A DNA stretch of 64,000 nucleotides from Pseudofabraea citricarpa (lineage: Eukaryota; Ascomycota; Leotiomycetes; Helotiales; Dermateaceae), in assembly GCA_029641185.1 (NCBI GenBank), contig JAPWGK010000002.1:1798001-1862000 (forward strand), in the 5' to 3' direction. The notes beneath the pieces were generated by a model, which saw nothing but the letters and a program-made list of their open reading frames with translations, did no database searches and was not told where the DNA came from. The stretch's first letter is position 1; the number at the start of each line of letters is the position of its first letter. The translations under genes were made by a program, and so were the position numbers. Shown here piece after piece: positions 23,744-34,572 of this stretch.

Positions 23744-24565
23744 CTAATCTGGCAATCCCGCAAGCCAAGTCCGATCCATGTTCCCTAAGCTGTACAATTC
23801 TGTCGGTATCCTTAACGGGTCAACCAGGAGAGTCGAGCAGTGCGACGAGCAGCTATGTAGTTGATGATGGAGGCATTTTAGATTCTCCTGTGTCAGTGGG
23901 GAAATTGTCTGATTGTGCCTCGCTAGTTCGAGTTCGAGCATTTCTTCTTTGCTTAGTGGCGGGTCGTTGGTGTATCTCTTCTTGTTGCACTTGGGTTGCG
24001 AGGCTGAGGATGAGGGAGACGGAGACAGAGATAGTAAAGAGGGAGCTACAGTTCTTCTTCTCTTCCTCCTTCCCCTCCTCCTTCTCTTCTCCTCTCCTCT
24101 TCTACTTTTCCGTTTCTTTTTCCCTTGGAGGTTCCCCTGCTCTTCAGAATCGGATCCTATTTCTGGAGTTCCGTTGAAAAGACGAGGCTGCACAGTCTCT
24201 TTTTGTCTATCCCGTGTCTGGGTTTCCAGCTCAACATGTTTCAGGTGCCGGGCTCTCCTCCGCCTTCTTCTCGTGGTTTCAGCATGTCTCTCTTGGGACC
24301 TGAAAGTACCACCGAGGGACGAGGAGTGATGATGTCTATGTCCACGTGCATGTCGATATGCCCGAGAATCATATTTCTTACTTCTTGGCTCTCTGGTATC
24401 CCCTTCCCTATATGTGTGCCTTTGCCTGTGTCGTCTTGATTCACTGGCCTGCTGGCTTTTGTGTCTTGAAGATCGATGTCGGTGGCGGCGATGTCTGGAA
24501 TGGGTAGACAAGAGTAGTGTGACTGCATCATACAACACAGCTCTCAATTCCGTGAGAAAGCCCAT
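23744..24565 (-). CDS. possible RH/SR-rich protein, unknown
   Basis: An open frame of 273 codons from ATG 24565 (MGFLTELRAVLYDAVTLLL). The first 19 residues are hydrophobic-amphipathic; the middle is extremely rich in R, H, K and S (RHRRHRHRSSRHKS, KKRKSRRGEEKRRRRGRRK). The end is more ordinary (NDPPLSKEEMLELELARHNQ). I do not recognise a family. The opposite strand is also open over this biased sequence, so composition alone could explain the frame. Another ATG at 24631 (MADSIQVISQASA) in a different frame could supply a first exon if an intron lies between. It is tandem, downstream of AP-3 mu. Confidence 0.42.
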   Translation of the reverse strand: MGFLTELRAVLYDAVTLLLSTHSRHRRHRHRSSRHKSQQASESRRHRQRHTYREGDTREPRSKKYDSRAYRHARGHRHHHSSSLGGTFRSQERHAETTRRRRRRARHLKHVELETQTRDRQKETVQPRLFNGTPEIGSDSEEQGNLQGKKKRKSRRGEEKRRRRGRRKRRRTVAPSLLSLSPSPSSSASQPKCNKKRYTNDPPLSKEEMLELELARHNQTISPLTQENLKCLHHQLHSCSSHCSTLLVDPLRIPTELYSLGNMDRTWLAGLPD

Positions 24566-24883
24566 AGTATCCTCAGAGAGCCCAGGAAGCAAGCACTAGC
24601 CTGGGAGATGACTTGTATACTGTCGGCCATAATATCTGGGAGAGCTAGAGCGAAGAAATGTATTTGTGCCGTGAATCTTATAAAGACCCAGAAAGAATGT
24701 TTGACGAGGTGCTATGAATCAGTGTAAAACTACTCAGAATCACAAAAGTGAGGTCTGCAGCCAAAGCAAACCACCTACCTCAGTGTAACACGAGACTTAG
24801 AAAACGAGACTTTTAATGTCAATAATTCTATGCTCCGGCGGTATGAAAATGCTAATACCCTGACGCCGGTCCCATGCCATCTC

Positions 24884-26655
24884 TCAACACCTAATTTCTA
24901 CCCCGCCATTACTGACTGTCAGGTACTTGACACCCTTGTAAGGTTTTACACTCTCCCCAAGCCCACGACTCTTCCTCGCATCAATCACAAGGCTCTCAAC
25001 TTTGATCCCACTTGCTAGCCAGCCTTTGACAGAGAAGCTCACCATCACGGAACTTGGCATAAGAATTTTGTTCTGCGCTGCTTTGCGTGTCTCTTTTTGT
25101 TCCAGATTGGTTTTCTCGTCGACCGGAGGCTTTTCAGATGCAGAGGTTTGATATGCCTCTTCGTCGTAATCATATCTTCCATCAAGTCTGAAGCCGTTCG
25201 CCTCAAAATCGTCTTCTTCTGCAGAGAGTGGTCCAACTACTGTGCACCTCAGAACGGCGCCACCAGCAGCAGTCTCCTTTGCCGGTATATGCCACTCCAG
25301 ATTTTTCTCTCCCGGATTATAAGTTGTGTCGCCTCTGCTGGCTCTGATTTCAGAAAGATTTCTTACATCTGATGGAAGTGGCACTGTAACGACCAAGTCT
25401 TCCATAGTTGGCAACGAGGAGCTTCCAGGATTTCCACCTCCGAGTCCGGAGCCAAATCCTCCTGTACCACGTCCTCTTTGGCCTGCATGGCTACTACTTC
25501 GCGAAGATGGACCGGAGAGAGATGTGTTACCCTGCCCAGAAACTTGATTAATGACTAACCTGACTTCGAAATCTGACCCACTCGGCCCAAGACAGGTCTT
25601 AACCTCAACTGTAACAGGCAGCTTTAAATTTGCTGAGTTTGTGTTGCCGACTTTGCCATTTGAAAAGGGTAGTAAATCAACCTCATAGCCGGCTAGAACA
25701 AATCGACCATCTGGTGGTATGAAACTTAACTCGCCCGGCTTTTCCCGCCATCTTGCCAGTCTAACACAAGGATGAAAAACTGGGAGCTCCATGACACTGT
25801 CAACATTTTGTCTCCCAGATGGAGTAGAAAGATTCAGCAAAAGGTCTGGAACCCCGGATATCTTGGCCGTACAAGCAATGGTACCATTTGCGAATGCACC
25901 TAGCGGTCTCCCAGAAGGCGCAAGAGTAACAGATAAAGTCTCGATTAAATCCACATATATCTCGTTCGAGGTATGCCGTACATTACCTCGCCGCCAAGGC
26001 AGAGCTGGGGTATTTGCAGCCAGAGCTCCAGATGAAGATATTGCCGCCATGGTAGAGTTTGAAGGCGTTGAGAAACCTGGTTTGCTGTGAAAATTTTCGT
26101 TAGGTATAGTGTTATTTGAAGGAAGTTCACACCTACCCAGGGATTGTAATTCCTCCAAGCAGCTTCCCGATCCATCCCTCAACCTCCACCAGATCTCTCA
26201 GCGCATTTGGCTCAGTCGTGCTCACAGCCCCAGCATCACACATCTCGTTTAATAGTTGGGCCACCACATCGTAATTGTTTTCTATCTTATGCGCCAACAA
26301 AGGCGCACCGATGAACTCTTCTAATACATCTATCACCCGGTGCAGGAATTCCAATACGAGTAGTGGCTCAATCTCGCTAGAAGAAGTGAGGAGGTAGAGA
26401 AGGTTGGCATGGGTCAAGCTGAATAGAAGTGTAGATGGTGAAGTATTTGGGAGATAGATGAGGTTTGGCCGTGGTGTAGAGTGTGCAAGGTAGAGGGGTA
26501 AGAGTTGTGTCGCTGAAAGAGGGCGGGATGTGTAGGTATGCGTCAGGATAGGGCGGCTTGAGAGACGTCAGTAAAAGTAGGGGTAGACTTGGAGCGGATA
26601 CTCCAACTTACTTATGTTCATCATAGATGTGAAGTGCCTCGATAGCACCACTCAT
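24884..26655 (-). CDS. APM3: AP-3 adaptor complex mu subunit
   Basis: Three exons: 26612-26655, 26137-26556 and 24884-26084 (introns 55 and 52 bp), giving 554 residues. AP-3 sorts cargo such as alkaline phosphatase from the Golgi to the vacuole. The tiny first exon encodes MSGAIEALHIYDEH, and splicing gives the longin-type domain (HTYTSRPLSATQLLPLYLAH, EPLLVLEFLHRVIDVLEEF, NNYDVVAQLLNEMCDAG). The mu-homology domain follows from about residue 185 (WRRGNVRHTSNEIYVDLIE) and ends GVKYLTVSNGGVEIRC, the AP-3 mu C-terminus. A G/S-rich loop lies around residue 370. The MHD is close in design to the cargo-binding domains of AP-1/AP-2 mu, but the N-terminal sequence identifies AP-3. It is divergent from the DMAC1-like gene. 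Confidence 0.94.
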
Positions 26656-26913
26656 GATCGATCTAGAGGCGTTATGGACTTTGTCACTCGCACTGTAGCT
26701 AAACTCATAAGGCTGCGATTGAGGGCGGGGACTTTGGATGAAGCGGCCGCATCCTCAAGCAAGGCCGAAATTGGCGAGTGCTTCCAGAACATCTCAAGAT
26801 CTCAGCCTTTTCATCTTCTAAGTTTTGAGCTGCACGATATCCAACCACGGCACGTCACCAAAAGGCTACGCATAAAGACAAACGAACTGCGACTCTCGTG
26901 AGTCCTATCTACA

Positions 26914-27264
26914 ATGGTGTGGAACTCGACCTCAACCCAATCTGCGAAGGAATTGGAAAGTCAGGAAAGGCTAGATGTCCTTCTAAAGCAGGATAGAGGA
27001 GACGACTGTCTGCCATGTAGAGTTACAGGTTGGCCAATCAATATTCTCTGGCATTTCGAATTTACTGACTTTTTGTCTATAGGAGCTACGGCATTTGTTG
27101 GCCTCGGAGCATATAGCTATTTCTCAGGCCATGCCCAATTAAAGGCCAACCAAGCAAAATTACTGCAAAGCAAGAGCATATTCGGAATGAAGAGTCGACA
27201 GGCCGGCATCAGTATGATCTCGTTCTCTCTGATAGGAATGGGTCTCTACAGACTAGTCAACTAG
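26914..27264 (+). CDS. DUF4536/DMAC1-like mitochondrial membrane protein
   Basis: Exons 26914-27028 and 27083-27264, 54-bp intron, phase 1; 98 residues. A conserved CLPCRVTG motif (two cysteines spaced by two) leads directly into a first hydrophobic helix (GATAFVGLGAYSYF). A loop then precedes a second helix (AGISMISFSLIGMGLYRLV). This CxxC plus two-helix layout matches the small family related to human DMAC1/TMEM261, which helps assemble the distal membrane arm of complex I. That role is transferred from the animal protein. The intron falls exactly between the CxxC motif and the helix, and its removal is needed for the motif. It shares 258 bp of promoter with the AP-3 mu gene. Confidence 0.82.
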   Translation: MVWNSTSTQSAKELESQERLDVLLKQDRGDDCLPCRVTGWPINILWHFEFTDFLSIGATAFVGLGAYSYFSGHAQLKANQAKLLQSKSIFGMKSRQAGISMISFSLIGMGLYRLVN

Positions 27265-27383
27265 ATCAACGAATCAAAACAACCTCCCGATTTGATACGG
27301 AGCCTGGAACGGGGACAAACTGTACAATATTACATTCAAGATGTACGATATTTCATTATAATCAGGAGTGCATTCATTCAAAG

Positions 27384-28553
27384 CTACGCAAACTCCATAT
27401 CCATACTATTACTCTCCTCTTTCAGACTCCAGGCAATTTTTTCTTTCTTCAGATGCCGCCTGCATATGACTATGGTCAACCATACCCACGACGACCCAAA
27501 TACATATGGCAGACCCCAGCCAATGCCAAAACCAACGTCCTCTTCCAAAGTCATTACCAATGTGGTAGTGATGGTCGCAATTCCTAATAAGCCAAGCCCC
27601 CACATCCAGTTTAGGAGTTCAATTAAACTCCGGAACTCTGGGCTTACTTCCCAGCGGTTCATCACCTGGTCTCGAAAAACGACTCCTGCTCCCCCTTCTA
27701 CGGCTCCTACATCCTCAATAAAGGCAATCAAAGCTGGACGCCAGTATTCTCCTTTGGGTGTTGAAGACATGTTGAACGGCAACCTCTTCCTCGTGGATGT
27801 GAGAATCCCCGATACGAGGAAGAGAAAACTCATGTAGAAACAAATTGTGGGCGAAGGCATGGCGCAAAGTCGCACAATTGGATCATGTGGAATTGTGGCA
27901 CTTATGAGTTCAATCTCAATAAGTATTATAAGAACTAGGGTGTTGACTTCCGTAAATTCCGCCTAGGGATATCAGTTTCGGTTTCATTTGCTAGACATCT
28001 GACACTTACAGTTCCCCACTTTGTCCATGCTACTGGCCTGAACTTAGGTGCCGTCTTCTTCCGGAATAACTTGAGCGATCGAAAGAAATAATGCGTGAAA
28101 CTCAGCATACCATACACGCCAGTAATGATGGCAAAGTCTGCAGCTGCTGTTAGACTATGCACACAACCTTCCTCGTGTAGTGGTGAACTTACTTTGTTGC
28201 AGAGTCAAGTTGGTTCCGAACTTGAAGGCATAGTAGTATACGATTGGAAGGACGCACAAGTCCATCGTAATTAAAAACAAGCCGATACACAGTTTCCGCA
28301 GGCGTTTCCTATGCGGTGTATGTAGCGTTGGTAGAGGTGCTCCAAAATCGCTTAGTATGCGGCCTGGCAACTCCATACTCTGTGGTACCGATGATACAGT
28401 GCCATCTTGAGAAACATCTCGTTGATGTTGCGCGGGGTCGTGTGACGTCCGACGTTGTGGCCCTTGTCGTGGATCTAGCGGTTGAGCGGTGCTCATTTTG
28501 ATATTGAGGTGCTCAAGTGAACTCGAGTTCGGTGTTCTGTCGCTACCGGTCAT
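27384..28553 (-). CDS. multi-pass membrane protein, fungal-specific, unknown
   Basis: Exons 28193-28553, 28010-28137 and 27384-27962 (introns 55 and 47 bp) give about 355 residues. The N-terminal 95 residues are soluble and rich in P, Q and S. Six or so membrane segments follow: LCIGLFLITMDLCVLPIVYY, FAIITGVYGMLSF, TLVLIILIEIELISATI, ICFYMSFLFLVSGIL, WGLGLLGIATITTTLVM and FGSSWVWLTIVIC. A RPVAWTKW motif precedes helix 3. This arrangement recurs in a conserved family of fungal proteins without known function. The acceptor of intron 1 is ambiguous (three AGs within 10 bases); I used the one giving LTLQQNFAIITG. It is convergent with the DMAC1-like gene and divergent from RRP4. Confidence 0.8.
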
Positions 28554-29006
28554 GGTTACTGTACATTGTTGATGCAAAAGAGCATGTGGGGGAATGGAGA
28601 AGATCAATCGGGCATGCGGCTGTTATGCATGTTTGGGAAATTGGTGCTCCAGGTGCTCTCGAATCTTCGTAGTCACGGCAAAACTATAATAAAGCATTAT
28701 TGAAGCGTATTGGCAACGCAGTACATGCATCCGCTGTCTGGACCTCCTTTGATCATGGCCACGTACGAGATAGTACGAGACGAAGCGAGCAAAGCGCACG
28801 TCACTCTGAACAACTCTTTCAGTCTGTGATTTGCTCGTCTAACTTTCGAAACCTTGTTCGTGCCTGTTCGCCAGCAGGTACCTGTTGGAGAGCTGCTTGC
28901 GGCTTGTCGAGCATTGACAGCCTGCCAAGACATAGCCTCACCTGCAAATTTCTTGACCTGCTTCAGCCTCGTCTTCAATTGTTCTCCAAACATCAAATCG
29001 CCCACA
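28554..29006. promoter_or_regulatory. divergent promoter, membrane protein / RRP4
   Basis: 453 bp between divergent start codons. No recognised operator; the part near RRP4 is C/T-rich. Confidence 0.4.
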
Positions 29007-30084
29007 ATGGCAATCACCATACTTGCTCCAGCCCCGGCCTATGTGCAACAGTCACATGCGGATGATTCGTCGGATGACTCTGATAATGGCGGAGCTGATC
29101 TCGCGGGGGACTCTAGCATGCGACCAGTAAAGCGTGCCAAGCACAGCTCTACAGTCGATATAGTTACGCCGGGTGAGACTGTCACTGACGATCCTCAATG
29201 GATGAGGTGGGCGATGCTCCTCTCCAACTTAGTGCTTAATTGCTTACATCTTCCTCAGGGGCCATGGAACCTATGTTGCGCCATCGAGCACTGAGATCGT
29301 TGCCACGGTTGCAGGCACCATCCAGAAGACGAACAAACTTCTATCGGTACGGCCTCTACGAGCACGATACACGCCCGAGATTGGAGATTTGGTAGTTGGC
29401 CGCATAGTCGAGGTTCAGAGCAAACGGTGGCGTGTAGATGTTGGTGCCCCTGTTCTGGCTGGTCTGCCTCTCTCTGCCATCAATTTACCTGGAGGAATAT
29501 TGCGAAAACGAACTGAGACGGACGAATTGCAGATCCGTACCTTTTTCTCAGAAGGCGATCTCTTAGTGGCTGAAGTCCAATCACTCTACCAGGACGGAAG
29601 TGCGAGTTTACATACAAGAAGTTTGAAGTATGGCAAACTGCGTAATGGGGTCTTCATGAGTGTGAGTGGAACTGGGGGTGGAGGAGGAGTGGTCAGAAGC
29701 AGGAGGCAGGTTTGGACGATTGATACTATGCATGGAGGAGGGAAGGTTGATGTGGTTCTTGGGGTTAATGGCTACATCTGGATTAGTAAACACATTGAGG
29801 TTGCTGGTGGTGATACTGCCATCACTCGCATTGAGGAGAGCGTGAGCAGCACTGTTTACTCGAGTCAAAACGACGATATCGGACCAGAGACGCGAAGGGA
29901 GATAGCCAGAATCAAGGGGGTCATTGGATTACTAGTGGAAGAGGGGTTGAGGGTCGATGAGGATATGGTCATGAAGGGATATGAAGCAGCTATCGAGGTG
30001 GATTCGGAGGACCAGGGGGAAAGCAATGCCTATCTTGGAGGGGAACAGGGCAAAAGAGTTGTTCGCTTGTTGAGTGGGACATGA
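29007..30084 (+). CDS. RRP4: exosome cap subunit Rrp4
   Basis: Exons 29007-29206 and 29259-30084, 52-bp intron, phase 2; 341 residues. Rrp4 is one of the S1/KH cap proteins of the RNA exosome, which trims 5.8S rRNA and degrades nuclear and cytoplasmic RNA. The sequence shows an acidic N-terminus ([11 protein letters not shown]), the typical [20 protein letters not shown] block interrupted by the intron, and an S1 domain ([20 protein letters not shown], then [20 protein letters not shown]). A KH-like end follows ([11 protein letters not shown]). A glycine-rich insert ([10 protein letters not shown]) lies between the S1 and KH parts. I chose the ATG at 29007 because it gives the compact N-terminus usual for the family. 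Confidence 0.95.
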
Positions 30085-30793
30085 ATAACACATCAGTCGG
30101 CCAAACAACTCAGAAAAGATACTTCGAAACGTCTGCAGGAGGGCAAGAGCCGCATCTTGCGCAAAGTGCCCTGCATTTGAGACGCGATGGCATTCTAGAC
30201 CTGAGAAGCAATAAGTTGCCGGCATTGCGTGCCGTTCGGTGAGCCGTCGGTATCTGAGTTTTTCACTGGCCGCGGTGAAGTCTACATAGTACAGACAGTC
30301 CATCGGCGTTAAGGCGTCAAACCCCTGGGCGCAACGTCATTTTTTAATTATGGATCTGCTGGCCCTTATCGAAATTTATTTTCCGCGAGATCCTCTCAAC
30401 GTCACAGATTTGTTCCCTACTAGGGAAACGACGGGAACCACCGACGTTACCACCGAAAATCTCTTCCAAATCCCGTTGAATTGGCCTCGCTAGCCAATGA
30501 TAGAGGCTTCCAATTGTTGTTCCAGAAACACTTCGAACGGCATCCTGGCCATATGTGAGCGGATTTCCGCCTTCATGCTGTATAATCCTAGGCAGAATCT
30601 TTGACACCTGCTTATCAAGAAGTGCTCTCGAGTCAGGACTGAGGTTAAATGTGTATGGTGAGTTGGAGTATATATACATACTCTGTTCTCTTTCATTTCC
30701 TCACCAATCCATCTTCCGTATTCTTCACTACACACATTGTTATCATTCCAACTTTCTCAAAACAAATTCCAAGTTATATACTCAGGCACTGCA
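30085..30793. other. intergenic region, no gene seen
   Basis: 3' flank of RRP4 and promoter of the alcohol dehydrogenase. A TATATATAC stretch at about 30669-30677 lies 117-125 bp upstream of the ADH ATG and may act as its TATA element. Confidence 0.45.
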
Positions 30794-31907
30794 ATGGTTG
30801 AATTCACCGTCTACAAGGGATCTGAGTCGGGAGCTATTGTCAAGTCATCAGCCACTAGAGAAATCAAGTCGGACGAGGTTCTCATCAAGGTCACTCACTC
30901 CGGTCTTTGCGGCACAGATGAGCACTATAGAAACCAAGACATGGGCCTCGGCCACGAAGGAGCTGGTTTGGTGGAGGTATGTTACTGAACAGGACTGAAT
31001 GAAGATAACTCAATATTAACTGGCAATAGGAAATCGGCGCTGATGTCAAGAACCTCGCAAAGGGCGACTCTGTCGGATGGGGATACATTCACAACTCATG
31101 CACAACCTGCAAGCAATGTGTCACAGGCCACGAGATGCTCTGCCCGCAGCGCGAGTTATACGGCTATCACAACTTAGACCAGGGAAGTTTTGCAACATAC
31201 GGAGTCTGGAAGGCGGACTTCATCTTCAAGATTCCCGCATCGATCCCACGCGAGTTCGCAGCACCACTGATGTGTGGTGGAGCAACTGTCTTCGCTGCTC
31301 TCAACAACCACGGTGCTAAGTCCACCGACCGTGTTGGTGTTATTGGTGTTGGAGGACTTGGTCACTTGGCCATTCAATTCGCCGCAAAGATGGGCTGTGA
31401 AGTTGTTGTCTTTTCAGGATCCGACAGCAAGAAGGAAGAGGCTCTCGCATTAGGTGCTTCCGAGTTCTATGCCACCCGCGGCAAGGATGGCAAGCCAGCC
31501 GAATTGAACATTGGCCGTGGAATCGACCATCTCCTGGTTACTGCCAGCTTCAACCCCGACTGGACCCAATTCCTCCCAGTACTTGCTCCAGGCTGTGTCA
31601 TCTATCCATTGACCGTCTCCAGTGGAACCTTCGAGATCCCACAAATGGCCATCATTGGTAACGAGCTCCATATTCAAGGATCTATGGTTGCTGCTAGACA
31701 GGTCCACAGAGACGTAAGTTCTAATTCTATCTACATTGTTTCAAGTCCCCTAGCTAATAATCAAATCAGATGTTGCAATTTGCTGCTCACCACCAGATCA
31801 AGCCCACCATCGAGCAATTCCCCATGACAACTGAGGGTATCACCGAAGCGATGCAGAAGCTTGCTGACGGCAAGATGAGGTACAGAGGAGTTGTCGTTAA
31901 CCAGTAA
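30794..31907 (+). CDS. zinc-type alcohol dehydrogenase
   Basis: Exons 30794-30976, 31030-31713 and 31770-31907 (introns 53 and 56 bp, both phase 0) give 334 residues of the medium-chain dehydrogenase family. Catalytic zinc ligands are visible as C39 (GLCGTD) and H54/E55 (GHEGAG), with a further cysteine in PLMCGGATV. The four structural-zinc cysteines are C85, C88, C91 and C99 (CTTCKQCVTGHEMLC). The Rossmann motif is GVIGVGGLGHLA, and the following strand ends FSGSDSKKEE, so NADP preference is plausible but not certain. Substrate cannot be told; fungal relatives act on small alcohols or on aldehydes including cinnamyl types. The promoter has a TATA-like element, suggesting regulated expression. 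Confidence 0.92.
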
Positions 31908-33157
31908 ACACAACATCATCACATTTTCATTGTATTATTGCAGAACCAGTTGGATAGATCAAGCGAGCATTTATGATTGGCGTATGGGAGAAGAAGCATT
32001 TGGGTTAAGGGGATGGGATATTAGATGGATGGGATGGCAGATTACTCAACTTGGCATGACTCAGACGTAACGAAAACAAAAGAATATATGATATCTACTA
32101 CACTCAAAGGACTACTCTACCCCGGTACCCACTGAAATTTGAATAATTGTAACCACAAACCCAAAAAGGGAATGCTTGGGATCCTTGTATCTCTCCATAA
32201 AATCGTATGCTTGGTGCATTGTATTACATTGTTATCATACCACGGCATCATTCCCCGGGCAACCACGCACTACAAGACCAAATCAGGTAAAACACCAGGC
32301 ACAGATAGCATGTATCGGGACTTGGCGGTGTGAAGTAAGAAAAAGGTGAGCACCTCAAGAAACAGTTAGGTAACAATAAATGGGGAAGCCACCAAAGAAT
32401 GGTAGGTGGGTTAATGCTTGAATGCCACGTAAAACAAAAGTCCCACAGTGAAACTGTTGCCTTCGAGAGGATTCCGAGAAGCAAGAAAGTGGATATCCGT
32501 TGGGATTCTCTGCTGGACTTCTGCAAACCGGTCGGCAGGACTTTGTGTTGTTTTTTGCCGTCGGTTCTTCTGAAGTCTGAACATCGAAATCAGCTCACGC
32601 GCGCACGCACACACATTCACACACACTCACACCTGAGTAAGATCAAACCATATCATTTTAAAATAGAAAAATAAAGACATTTTCTTGGTTTACACCAGAT
32701 AGATGTTTGATTCTGATTCCTCCAGTCCTGAATCGTTACTTTACTATAAGATGATCATCAAGTGACCAATGTGGATAACTAAATATCCACGTGATGCCTT
32801 TTGGGCATCACATAGCTCTGTTGATGTCCTCCCTACCCCTGCACTGTATGGATACTGCTGCATGGTTTTAGATCAACATTCTTCGATGTTATCCATGTCC
32901 ACTTTAGACCAGGTCATTGACGCTGGGTCTGTATCCTCCCAAAAAAGACTCCTTCCTCCTCTGATGCACGCATGCATGTAAAGAATGATCGAAAAAGACG
33001 CTGGAACTCCATCGCTTATGCTCCTGATTATGCCACCCAAAAATCGGTCTCTAAACTTAAGTGCACATCCTTTGCGGTAGAATGGGTGGGGTATCGGGAG
33101 AACCTTCATTCAAAGCAAAGAAAAAAAATCCGGCTTGCTGATGTTGGAACAGACCTT
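31908..33157. other. 1.25-kb convergent intergenic region
   Basis: Between the ADH stop and the stop of the TAPR1-like gene. It contains only short weak frames and a CA-rich simple repeat at 32596-32632. Confidence 0.45.
32596..32632. repeat. imperfect CA microsatellite
   Basis: A 37-bp alternating CA/CG tract with TT and CT interruptions (CACGCGCGCACGCACACACA and onward), in non-coding DNA. Confidence 0.85.
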
Positions 33158-33982
33158 TCAAATGAATCGGCCCCGCTTTCCACCCCCACCAAAACTATCT
33201 TTGTGCCCTAAATTTCCAATGTCGAAAAATTCACCAAAGTTGATCTTCCGCTTCTGTCCTGCCCCTCGTCCAATTGTGCCGGTGGTTCTTGCATTTCGTG
33301 CAGAATGGTTGTTGTGCCGTGGCGTTGGCCGGGATGACCGTGTAATTGAAATGCCGGGTGCTGTATTGGATGCATGTGACGAATCGTGATTTTGTGACCT
33401 GGTATTGTCTGAAATATCTAAGTCTGAGAGTCCCATATCTGCATCTTGAGGATATGCGTGTGAAGATCGAAAGGAAAAGGTTCCTTGGGGGGGAATAATA
33501 TTCGTGGGCAATTCGTTGGTACTGGGTTGGGGTATAATCACAGGTGGGGCAGATTCCATTCGTACTGGAGATTCTGTTCGGACTTGCCTCGTGGCTACTG
33601 CTGGTGCTCGAGTTGCGCTTTGAGATCTCTGTAGAACTGGAGAAGATCCTCGATCTGCCTTTTCTGGGACCTCGTCATCGCTTTCCGCAGGAACCGACTC
33701 TCGACCATCCAGCCTTTCCGTAGCCCATCTGCGAATCCTCCATCCCTCTCCATCGCTTAGTCCAATGTGTTCTTTGTCCAGATATGCCAACAGATCGTCT
33801 AGTGCATCCTGATAGCCTTCGGATCTAGCCCGCCCTTGATCTGCAGCTGCTGTTTTGTAGAGCTTGGTGACTGACAGAGCCGCCGCCTTGAATGCTTGTA
33901 ATAGTTGTTCCGGTGGTTCACTCTGCATCTTTGGTGGTGATGTACCTGGCAGAGATGTGTTCAGGCTTCGCATTGTATCCAT
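33158..33982 (-). CDS. TAPR1/HAPSTR1-like protein (DUF4588 type)
   Basis: A single exon of 274 residues from ATG 33982. Residues 23-92 form the only ordered-looking part: QLLQAFKAAALSVTKLYKTA followed by GYQDALDDLLAYLDKEH and WRIRRWATERLDG. This alpha-helical pattern, especially FKxAAxSVTxLYK and the later DALDDLLA, resembles the family of human HAPSTR1 (C16orf72, TAPR1), a stress-response partner of the ubiquitin ligase HUWE1. That link is from memory. The rest is disordered, rich in S, P, T and N, with a GAGQKRKINFGEFFDIG motif and the basic end GGGGKRGRFI, which may be a nuclear signal. It is divergent from ISWI; starts are 590 bp apart. Confidence 0.75.
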   Translation of the reverse strand: MDTMRSLNTSLPGTSPPKMQSEPPEQLLQAFKAAALSVTKLYKTAAADQGRARSEGYQDALDDLLAYLDKEHIGLSDGEGWRIRRWATERLDGRESVPAESDDEVPEKADRGSSPVLQRSQSATRAPAVATRQVRTESPVRMESAPPVIIPQPSTNELPTNIIPPQGTFSFRSSHAYPQDADMGLSDLDISDNTRSQNHDSSHASNTAPGISITRSSRPTPRHNNHSARNARTTGTIGRGAGQKRKINFGEFFDIGNLGHKDSFGGGGKRGRFI

Positions 33983-34572
33983 GGTGCGAGGTGGCCGTAG
34001 CTGGGAAAGATAACCTGTTGGCGATGTATTAGTTCAAGTTACCATGGCCAGACGCTAGGGCGGCTGAATTGGGAAACATACGTGATGACAGAGATGTCCT
34101 GGTTAGGAAAGCCCTATGAAGGGCAAAGAAGATTGTGATGTTACGTTCGAATCTCGACTCGAGGCGTTCAAAGCCTCTATGGTTGACGAAAGATGGTTTC
34201 ACAGGGACACTGGAGTACGGTGGTGGGAAGGAATGTTTCTACTTTGTCTGATCAATCTGACTCCCGATAAAGATCACAGGCGTGACAGGGGTTCGCCCGC
34301 CTACTATTCCGCCATGCGGCCGTGGCGCCGCCCTGCGAAGCGAGGCTTAGCGCCAAAAAGCGCGTTCATGAGGCCGTGAGGACTGCCTCACGCATTTCTT
34401 ATTACTCTACTTCACAAACCTCCTATACCCATCAACCACATTCACACCTCGAGATCGTCACATCACCAACGCGACTGAGAACCTTTCTTTCATACTGAAG
34501 GAGCAACGCGCAAGCGCATCGGACGCAGTCCAGGGCTGTTTCCCTCTCTATCAAAGTGAAGGACTATTAAGC
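33983..34572. promoter_or_regulatory. divergent promoter, TAPR1-like gene / ISWI
   Basis: 590 bp between divergent ATGs. A GC-rich block with GGCGCC and AGCGCC runs lies at 34315-34370. No specific operator recognised. Confidence 0.4.

Noticed and set aside
23671..24177. 168-codon plus-strand frame rich in S, F and L
   Set aside because: It is complementary to the R/H/K-rich minus-strand frame and its composition is a mirror of that bias; no start context or domain supports it.
34130..34170. tRNA T-loop-like GTTCGAATC
   Set aside because: The flanking bases do not form a T-stem and no acceptor or anticodon arm is present.
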